Below, piece after piece: positions 57,216 to 62,660 of a stretch of DNA of 62,660 bases (its first letter is position 1; each line of letters begins with the position of its first letter). This DNA is from a virus. The notes below the pieces were generated by a model. It was given only the letters and a program-made list of their open reading frames with translations. It ran no database searches and had not been told where the DNA came from. A program made the translations under genes and the position numbers. Where the stretch lies: the IMG/VR virus record IMGVR_UViG_3300001918_000027, positions 1-62,660 of that record; one strand, 5' to 3'.

Positions 57216-57590
57216 TTAAAAATCAGGATTTAAAAATGGATCATCATCGTCGTCTTCGGTCAGCATAGCGATTTGCTTTACCTCCTCCCTGGCGTGTTCT
57301 TCGGCTCTGAGTTTTTTTACAAACTCTTCGGCCTGCCATACTTGTACAGGTGCCGACTGTATGCTTTGTGCCGCCATTGTAGCCGTGGCTTGGTCAACTG
57401 GGTTAATGGCATAGATGGCAGCAGAACCAAAATATCTGGTAAAGGCTTGCTGCGACTTGGTTTCGGGTACGTCAACCCGGAGCATGTTTGTACCCGCAAT
57501 GTTTTCCTCCGTACAAAAGCCGGCAATTTTCTGATGGCCAAAGAGCTCAACGATGGCCCACTGCTTAAATGCTTGTTTTTCTGTTTGCAT
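57216..57590 (-). CDS. Early phage protein, unknown
   Basis: 124 residues. The segment KQWAIVELFGHQKIAGFCTE followed by LRVDVPETKSQQAFTRYFGS forms a well-defined alpha/beta domain recognisable as a recurrent Bacteroidota phage protein. The C-terminus is very acidic (LTEDDDDDPFLNPDF). It overlaps the next gene by one base. Function unknown. Confidence 0.65.
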   Translation of the reverse strand: MQTEKQAFKQWAIVELFGHQKIAGFCTEENIAGTNMLRVDVPETKSQQAFTRYFGSAAIYAINPVDQATATMAAQSIQSAPVQVWQAEEFVKKLRAEEHAREEVKQIAMLTEDDDDDPFLNPDF

Positions 57591-57802
57591 TACAATTTAT
57601 ATTTTAAGTTTTTCATGATTTTCTGAATTTCACCAGCTAGTATACCGGAGCCATCAAGCATATTTAATCCTTTGTCAATTGCTTTTATTCCAGCCATAAG
57701 CATGTCATGGTCGCTTTGCAATTCTGCTATTTTAGCCTGTATGGCTCTTGCTGCTTCGTCGATATCAAGCTTTTGCCTGCTTAATGTTACTGTGTCTGAC
57801 AT
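57590..57802 (-). CDS. Small coiled-coil protein, unknown
   Basis: 70 residues, coiled coil in the middle (AARAIQAKIAELQSDHDMLM). It starts five bases after the stop of the gene at 57808. Function unknown. Confidence 0.55.
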   Translation of the reverse strand: MSDTVTLSRQKLDIDEAARAIQAKIAELQSDHDMLMAGIKAIDKGLNMLDGSGILAGEIQKIMKNLKYKL

Positions 57803-57807
57803 GGTAC

Positions 57808-58065
57808 TTATTTTTTAGATTTCGGTCTATTAATTAATTTACTGTGAAAAAGATATTCCTTTTGGGGCTCAGCTGGAAAGTGTGTTCGCCACCAATGAAG
57901 TCCTTTGGTAACCTGCTTTAATCTTTGAACCACTATTGCACAGTTTACTGCTTCGGCATTCATGAGCCATGCAGAAATACCGGCCTGATAGTAATCCCTG
58001 CCGCTTCTTTTATCCCTGTTGTAATTGCGGTCTAGCCTAAGTAATTTATTTATCCTGATTTTCAT
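57808..58065 (-). CDS. Small basic protein, unknown
   Basis: 85 residues, basic: RINKLLRLDRNYNRDKRSGR, then YYQAGISAWLMNAEAVNCAI. It overlaps the nuclease gene by four bases (ATGA). It may bind nucleic acid; no evidence beyond charge. Confidence 0.55.
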   Translation of the reverse strand: MKIRINKLLRLDRNYNRDKRSGRDYYQAGISAWLMNAEAVNCAIVVQRLKQVTKGLHWWRTHFPAEPQKEYLFHSKLINRPKSKK

Positions 58066-58733
58066 GCTGCTTCTTTTTTAATGTCACCAAATAATGTCCA
58101 GTATTTGAAGGCGAGGTCCTGGTATTGACTTTGCCCCAATTTGTGGTATTTATCACCCCGGGTAATTGGTATTTTGAATACCTGCAAGTTCTTCTTACTT
58201 ACACCAATTAGCATATCCTTACTGGTGCCCTCCATATCCATGTACCAAGCTCTTTGCCTGAAGTATTGGAAGTGGTAACAAGCATCTTCGAACTGCTTTT
58301 GTGTAGTAGCTGTTGTGCTTTTGAGGTCAGCGCATATCTTAAGCAAAGGCTGAGCATAGAAATCCCATTTACAACGAGCATCTAATACGAACTCAAAGCC
58401 ATCATGCTGTAGCTTCCAATTGTGCTTTATGCTCACCTTTTGAGTTTCACTTTTTTCAAATAGCATCTTGCAAAGTGGGTCACGGAGGAAGGCTTTCTTC
58501 ATATCCTCCGCGAGCTTGAATTCTTCCGGCAGATACTTCCATCCGGCACAAGTGAAAGTGTAGTAATTAACCTTTTCGGGCTCGGTAAGCATGCAATCAA
58601 TAAGGGTACCGAACCTATATGCCTTCTCCAGGTCATAGGTAATAGCCGGTGGCTGAAAGTACTTCAGTACCCAGCTGAGGTCGCTATTGCTAACCTCAGG
58701 CCTGCTGTAATATGGGTCCTTAATTGCTTCCAT
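58062..58733 (-). CDS. PD-(D/E)XK exonuclease-like protein (recombination partner of RecT)
   Basis: 223 residues from the ATG at 58733; a longer reading upstream would overlap the next gene fully. The start DPYYSRPEVSNSDLSWVLKY is the signature of the DUF3799-type PDDEXK proteins. The catalytic core is FEFVLDARCKWDFY near 119 (D), then LLKICADLKSTTATT near 137 (D-L-K). A RecB/Cas4-like fold is likely. Together with RecT it would make a recombination pair that resects and anneals ends. Confidence 0.8.
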   Translation of the reverse strand: MEAIKDPYYSRPEVSNSDLSWVLKYFQPPAITYDLEKAYRFGTLIDCMLTEPEKVNYYTFTCAGWKYLPEEFKLAEDMKKAFLRDPLCKMLFEKSETQKVSIKHNWKLQHDGFEFVLDARCKWDFYAQPLLKICADLKSTTATTQKQFEDACYHFQYFRQRAWYMDMEGTSKDMLIGVSKKNLQVFKIPITRGDKYHKLGQSQYQDLAFKYWTLFGDIKKEAA

Positions 58734-58734
58734 C

Positions 58735-59124
58735 TTATTTGCCGATTGCTCGCTGTTTAATAGAAATGTTAATTGCTGCCTTAGCCTTTTCAATTGCGGG
58801 CTTATCATCTGCGAGTTCACCATTACCGCCATGAATGCAGGATTGGAAGCGCTGGATGATATCCTGAAGACACTCGAGCAATTCATTGCGCTCAGATTGT
58901 ATTGTTTGAAAAGCATCGAGTTCAAGATGCCTAACCACCTCCATGAATGCCTCAGGGTTTTCTATGCCTTTCATAGCGTTGACACATTGCACAGTTCTTA
59001 GAGCATCATGTTCGCTTCGGAAGGATGCTATATGTCTTTCAAAGTCCTTGTCGCTGGTACCATCAACTATCTCTGTTGGAAGTCTGAGTTTCCAAGCCTC
59101 CGGAGTATGTCTTATTTGGCTCAT
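58735..59124 (-). CDS. HTPEAW family phage protein (paralogue of 35025 gene)
   Basis: 129 residues. RHTPEAWKLRLPTEIVDG at the start and LRTVQCVNAMKGIENPEAFM in the middle match the layout of the protein at 35025-35378. The C-terminal part is helical (ERNELLECLQDIIQRFQS). Its start is preceded by a hairpin at 59139-59166 and ATAATTAAGACACT. Function unknown. Confidence 0.6.
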   Translation of the reverse strand: MSQIRHTPEAWKLRLPTEIVDGTSDKDFERHIASFRSEHDALRTVQCVNAMKGIENPEAFMEVVRHLELDAFQTIQSERNELLECLQDIIQRFQSCIHGGNGELADDKPAIEKAKAAINISIKQRAIGK

Positions 59125-59138
59125 AGTGTCTTAATTAT

Positions 59139-59166
59139 GGCCTCCATGGTTTTACCCACGGAGGCC
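59139..59166 (-). promoter_or_regulatory. Stem-loop between the coiled-coil gene and the HTPEAW gene
   Basis: GGCCTCCATGG (59139-59149) pairs with CCACGGAGGCC (59156-59166) with one mismatch, loop TTTTAC. On the minus strand it is followed by ATAATTAAGACACT and the ATG at 59124, the same layout as the plus-strand island hairpins. Confidence 0.6.
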
Positions 59167-59184
59167 GTGTGAGTAATGAGTGTG

Positions 59185-60582
59185 TTACTTCCGGTTTACC
59201 GCCTTTATACTGTTTTGGTAAACAAGGAATTTGCTGTTGATTTTCTCGCCGGTTTTCTTTGCATGGTTTTCAGCCCAGGTTTTCATCTGATTCAGGCTTT
59301 TCTTGCCCATGTCCTCAATGCCGAGTTTTACTCCTTCGCTTTGATACCACAGCTGGAAGATTTCAACCCAACCGGCTTGATGCTTTACAACGATATCAAA
59401 GCCGGTGCGGGTTTCCGGAGCCGGTGCATCCGGAGTCGCTTCTATTGCTGCATCGAATAAAGTAGCTGCCTTTGCGCTGGCTGCGGCAAGGTCAGCGGCC
59501 TCCTTGGCCTTGCGGTCGGCTTCGGCCTTTTGGGCTGCGAGTTGAGCCTGCTCCTGCGCCTCTCGGTCGGCTTTCTCCTTAGCCAGTCTGTCTTGTTCGG
59601 CCTTGGCCTCTGCGGCTTTTTGAGCAGCTTGTTCACGAGCTATTTTGGCCTGGGCTTCCAGTCTTTCTTTTTCCGCTGCGCTGGCCTTTGCAATGGCTGC
59701 CTGCCTTTCGGCCTCAGCCTTTCGTGCTGCTTCCTCAGCCGCTATGCGTTGCCTTTCGGCCTCGGCTTCGGCTTCGAGTTCGGCTTTCTTACTTCCAAGG
59801 CGGTCAACCAGGCTTTGCTTTAATTCTGTGCACTCGAGGTTATGCTTTGCAATCCAGGTAGCGAAGTCGTACTCTGTATGAGCTTGTGCCCTTACCTCGA
59901 TAATGTTTTCCTCGGTAAGCAATGGGAACCGAGAAAGCGGTAAATCGTAATGCAGTATTTCGCCCAACTTCGCCTGATTAAAACCTGTGCTTAGGTTACG
60001 AAGCTTTGTGCTACGCTCATCGAAGTCCGCAAGGCTGATGGCATTGAAAGCATTCTGCCATTGCTGCATTTTCTTAAACAGATAGTCTGAAAGAAGCAAG
60101 CCAATCTTTTCCGTAATCCAGGCTTTGAGGTCTGCTTTGGCGGTTTCAATTGCGGCTTTGCGTTCGGCTTCCTTGCGCTTGCGTTCGGCTTCCTCATGTA
60201 ACCACTTTGCGTAATCATCACGGTAAATCTGCAGGGGATTCAGGAGCTCTTTAATCTCGCCCTCTGCTGTGGTAAACATTTTGCTGATCTGGGTGAAAAT
60301 CTGCGTGATGGGCTTTCTGGCTTCCTCCCTGGTTTTGATTGTTTTATTAATTTTTAAAATCATGTCCTTGGTTTCGTTATCAAGGCTTTCATTAAGGCGG
60401 TTGCCATTGGCTCCAATTTTGTCAATCAAGGCTTTGCTGGCTTGCTTAGCCCTTGCCACGCTGGCTTGATGCTGTGCAAGTGTTGCCGGCAATTGTTGAA
60501 TCAGTTCCATACTGCCTTGCACCAGCATGAGGTCTTTATTTTCGGTGGCTGCTTGGGGTGCAGCCTGTATCGCTGTTGTCAT
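59185..60582 (-). CDS. Long coiled-coil protein between RecT and nuclease genes
   Basis: 465 residues. A helical N-terminal domain (LMLVQGSMELIQQLPATLAQ), two coiled-coil stretches and a highly Ala/Glu/Lys-rich part at about 268-380 (AAEEAARKAEAERQAAIAKA), followed by a C-terminal domain (VKHQAGWVEIFQLWYQSEGV) that looks folded. It has no enzyme motif. Such proteins often stand next to recombination genes in phages of this kind. It may scaffold the annealing complex. Confidence 0.65.
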   Translation of the reverse strand: MTTAIQAAPQAATENKDLMLVQGSMELIQQLPATLAQHQASVARAKQASKALIDKIGANGNRLNESLDNETKDMILKINKTIKTREEARKPITQIFTQISKMFTTAEGEIKELLNPLQIYRDDYAKWLHEEAERKRKEAERKAAIETAKADLKAWITEKIGLLLSDYLFKKMQQWQNAFNAISLADFDERSTKLRNLSTGFNQAKLGEILHYDLPLSRFPLLTEENIIEVRAQAHTEYDFATWIAKHNLECTELKQSLVDRLGSKKAELEAEAEAERQRIAAEEAARKAEAERQAAIAKASAAEKERLEAQAKIAREQAAQKAAEAKAEQDRLAKEKADREAQEQAQLAAQKAEADRKAKEAADLAAASAKAATLFDAAIEATPDAPAPETRTGFDIVVKHQAGWVEIFQLWYQSEGVKLGIEDMGKKSLNQMKTWAENHAKKTGEKINSKFLVYQNSIKAVNRK

Positions 60583-60619
60583 GTAATTCCGTGTTTATTC
60601 GTTATTGAAATCGGGTTGG

Positions 60620-61633
60620 TTAAAAAACACCGTCGTCATCATCGGCAACAACTGTTGCGGCTGCAGGCGGCTCAGGTGAGAAATGATTATTGCTGTATGT
60701 TTCTGCTGCGGCTTTTTGAGCAGGGCTTGCAGGATGTGCCTGATTGGCAGCTGTGCCCATCTGCTGGTATTCGCCAGCAGGGGTAACAATCATGGTTGGC
60801 GCATAGTGGCCTTGGGCCTGCGGGAGGGCTTGATGCGGCTCCGCTGATGGTATCTGCGGCAAATCATCGCTATCTATTTCGATGTCCTCAAATACTTCAA
60901 CTTGTGCAGGGGTGGTACCTGTGGCCCAGCATTTTTCTTTTGCTGCATGCTTGATTATTTTTGTCCGGAGGAAATTGGGCTCGGGCTGTGTGCCGCCAAT
61001 TATGCCGTTATCCCACAGGCTTTCGGAAAGGTACTCCCTGCCATCCTTAGTTTTCTTCATTATGGTAGCCGGGTTCGGGCTTTTCTTCCTCCATGCCTCC
61101 CAATCACTTTTGCGGTAAATAAAATAAAGGTCTGAACCATTTTCTTTTACTATCACCCTTACATACCCAGCGATAATGATATCACTTTGAAAGTTTTCTA
61201 TATGGTCAACTACTCTTCCATTTCGTACCGGAAAAGTATCACCGTGGTAAACCAGCTTTGCCTGCTCAAATAGCAGAACCTGTCCTGTCCTCATTAGCCT
61301 TTTTACGTAAGCGCCTGCCTGACGATCGAGGCAGGCTTTGCCACCGCGAGCTATGAGGTAAACCTCGTTGTCATTCGGGTCCAGCGAATAACCGTTTACC
61401 GCAGCGGTTGCAAAGCAGGCATACAGACTAAACGGGTCTGCTTTTGCTAAAGCCTCACTCGATGCAATTGCTTGCTTGAAGTGGATCACATTGCGGTGAT
61501 ACATGAGGTCTCCCACTTTTTCTCGGTGGCAAGCATTGTAGTTCTGAATGTAGCGGTCGCGGACAATGTCGAGGTCTGCGATCTTAGCCGGTGGAGTCTT
61601 CTGAATCACCTCCATTACGTTGTTTTTTGTCAT
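60620..61633 (-). CDS. recT: RecT family single-strand annealing protein
   Basis: 337 residues. The RecT core covers about 40-230: FKQAIASSEALAKADPFSLY, then AAVNGYSLDPNDNEVYLIAR and KACLDRQAGAYVKRLMRTGQ, and the later IIAGYVRVIVKENGSDLYFI. RecT binds and anneals single strands. The C-terminal 80 residues are Pro/Ala/Gln-rich and end acidic (VADDDDGVF). It is the main recombination gene of this phage. Confidence 0.93.
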   Translation of the reverse strand: MTKNNVMEVIQKTPPAKIADLDIVRDRYIQNYNACHREKVGDLMYHRNVIHFKQAIASSEALAKADPFSLYACFATAAVNGYSLDPNDNEVYLIARGGKACLDRQAGAYVKRLMRTGQVLLFEQAKLVYHGDTFPVRNGRVVDHIENFQSDIIIAGYVRVIVKENGSDLYFIYRKSDWEAWRKKSPNPATIMKKTKDGREYLSESLWDNGIIGGTQPEPNFLRTKIIKHAAKEKCWATGTTPAQVEVFEDIEIDSDDLPQIPSAEPHQALPQAQGHYAPTMIVTPAGEYQQMGTAANQAHPASPAQKAAAETYSNNHFSPEPPAAATVVADDDDGVF

Positions 61634-61671
61634 CTGAATTGAATTGAATTGTTATTGAAAAATTGAAAAAA

Positions 61672-61845
61672 TTAGTTTAAATATTGAGCGAGGCTGGCGT
61701 ACCTCCTCAGGGCTTCGGTTTGGGCTTGCTCTGATTGTGGGGGCCTTTCTCCCAGCCCTTTGATCCAGTTCGAAACGAAGCAGAGCAAGGCCGTCTGAAG
61801 CTGATATTCGGGCAGTTTTCCTACCCATAGTTTTACGCTGCGCAT
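61672..61845 (-). CDS. Small early protein, unknown
   Basis: 57 residues from the ATG at 61845 (MRSVKLWVGKLPEYQLQTAL); GERPPQSEQAQTEALRRYAS follows. It starts 13 bases inside the upstream gene's end. Another longer frame in this stretch is rejected because its composition is poor. Function unknown. Confidence 0.55.
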   Translation of the reverse strand: MRSVKLWVGKLPEYQLQTALLCFVSNWIKGLGERPPQSEQAQTEALRRYASLAQYLN

Positions 61846-62201
61846 ACATTTTCTTCCTGTATTTTGAGGCCACATTTTGCAGCCAGTTCTCTGAATTCAA
61901 TTTGCTTCCCGAGGTGGAGGATAAGGGCCCATTCCTGAAGCCCAATTGCCGCAAACCTGTAGCTTGGCAACTCAAGCCTTAGGGTTTCATGCCAGCGCTC
62001 CTCATTGTGGTTGTCGTTCCACACGTTGCACTGTATTTCAAAAGGCTTTACTACAATTCGATACCGGTTGGCGGGATCTATTGATTTTTTGAATACAATG
62101 TGGTTGAGCGATTCGCTGATTTCATACCCGAGGGCTGCCATGAGCTCAGGTATTTCTTCCCCGAGGAGGAAAACAGTGAGATTTTTTTTGTTCATTTGCA
62201 T
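61833..62201 (-). CDS. Early protein, unknown
   Basis: 122 residues from the ATG at 62201; an ATG two codons later is possible. LTVFLLGEEIPELMAALGYE, then VVKPFEIQCNVWNDNHNEER, then a helical end (FRELAAKCGLKIQEENVCAA). It forms part of the first early operon. Function unknown. Confidence 0.55.
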   Translation of the reverse strand: MQMNKKNLTVFLLGEEIPELMAALGYEISESLNHIVFKKSIDPANRYRIVVKPFEIQCNVWNDNHNEERWHETLRLELPSYRFAAIGLQEWALILHLGKQIEFRELAAKCGLKIQEENVCAA

Positions 62202-62251
62202 CGAATTTGAATTGTTATTAAATACCGTCAAGGGGGTCCAGCCCTTGGCGG

Positions 62252-62446
62252 TTATTTTTTTGCAAGTCGTTTTTGTCTGCCGGCAAGTACAGATGCCAGC
62301 TTTTTTTGAAATTGCTGCGATGCGGCCGGAGTAGAAACACTGGCCTTACCTATCAGCAGGCTCTCCAGCCTTGTAGCTCTTTCCGCAAGCACCTCAGCAG
62401 TTGCCCTTATGCTTGCCAATTCGTTTATGATGGCCTCAGTGCTCAT
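62252..62446 (-). CDS. Small helical protein, unknown
   Basis: 64 residues: IINELASIRATAEVLAERAT with a coiled-coil pattern, and a basic end (VLAGRQKRLAKK). It overlaps the next upstream gene by 11 bases. It may bind DNA; not proven. Confidence 0.55.
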   Translation of the reverse strand: MSTEAIINELASIRATAEVLAERATRLESLLIGKASVSTPAASQQFQKKLASVLAGRQKRLAKK

Positions 62447-62660
62447 TTAGCCGCTCCATTCTTAAATGAAAAAATCTAATCAACCTCTCTGTGAGGTCGA
62501 TATCTACGCCCTTGCCATGGACGTAGTTATTAACCTTTTCAAATGGTATGGTCAGGGCATCCGCTGCAGCCCTTAGGTCGCTTATCCTCAGTTCGTCTGC
62601 CATTTTTTGAAGGCAGGCCGATAGTCCCTTTAGTTTGATTATTTGGGTGATGTCTCGCAT
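62436..62660 (-). CDS. Small regulator-like protein at the window edge
   Basis: 74 residues. RISDLRAAADALTIPFEKVN followed by NYVHGKGVDIDLTERLIRFF has the helix spacing of a small HTH regulator: recognition helix near 38-48. It begins at the very last base of the window, so its promoter lies outside. It may be the first gene of the early operon. Function inferred. Confidence 0.5.
   Translation of the reverse strand: MRDITQIIKLKGLSACLQKMADELRISDLRAAADALTIPFEKVNNYVHGKGVDIDLTERLIRFFHLRMERLNEH

Noticed and set aside
61652-61975. 107-codon minus-strand frame
   Set aside because: The frame of the 57-residue gene at 61672-61845 has better composition and sits correctly behind the gene at 61833.
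1-62660. Window ends as attL and attR
   Set aside because: The integrase lies mid-window, no matching repeat was seen at the two ends, and both ends coincide exactly with start codons, which suggests a chosen cut rather than an attachment site.

Overview
This window reads as the genome, or most of the genome, of a temperate long-tailed (siphovirus-like) phage or prophage of a Bacteroidota host. No taxonomic search was possible, so the host is an inference. It rests on Bacteroidota-type promoter elements (TTTG, 19 bases, TAnnTTTG upstream of 13575), on A/T-rich leaders mostly lacking Shine-Dalgarno sequences, and on the style of the terminase, integrase and tail proteins. Shine-Dalgarno sequences do appear in a few late genes.

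Most genes lie on the minus strand, so the leftward order is the transcription order. From the right edge: (1) 62660-56822, recombination and early genes: small regulator-like proteins, RecT annealase, a coiled-coil protein, a PD-(D/E)XK nuclease and many small early proteins; then tRNA-Met and tRNA-Cys (56765-56523). (2) 56380-46925, replication and metabolism: a MazG-like protein, a large ParB-family protein, an HNH endonuclease, an SNF2 helicase with a HARP-like N-terminus, and a replication initiator-like protein whose gene carries five 12-bp tandem iterons, a probable origin. (3) 46899-40935, an accessory and modification stretch: two DNA methyltransferases (one fused to a ParB domain), a HAD phosphatase in what looks like an integron-type gene cassette, a RuvC-like resolvase, an inserted GIY-YIG homing endonuclease on the plus strand, and a Tad2-like (DUF2829) anti-defence protein. 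(4) 40671-38662, terminase small and large subunits. (5) 38636-34397, an accessory island, mostly plus strand, of small genes separated by hairpins. (6) 34263-20703, tail module: a tail-assembly-chaperone-like gene with a probable -1 frameshift, completion-type proteins, a 1503-residue tape measure and adjacent tail proteins. (7) 13575-20700, plus strand: a divergent operon with a HARP-like protein, an SNF2 helicase, a GNAT, an IbrA-like PP-loop protein, an IbrB-like ParB protein and a tyrosine recombinase. (8) 13383-1232, head, lysis and adsorption genes: ClpP-type maturation protease with scaffold, major capsid, portal, connector, fibronectin-like proteins, holin, unimolecular spanin, amidase and a beta-helix tailspike. 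(9) 1-1080, plus strand: a restriction-type nuclease domain protein closed by a terminator.

The parts fit a complete lytic and lysogenic programme: RecT and nuclease for recombination, initiator plus helicase for replication, methylases and Tad2 against host defence, terminase/portal/capsid/tail for the virion, and holin-amidase-spanin for lysis. The most notable items are the attC-like structure beside the HAD cassette, the GNAT-IbrA-IbrB operon joined to a split HARP/SNF2 pair, the Tad2 homologue, the iterons inside the initiator gene, the probable -1 frameshift, the repeated hairpin-led cistrons, and a pair of identical CTTG-N20-TATCATTGC promoters. Many small genes have no recognisable function and are described as such.
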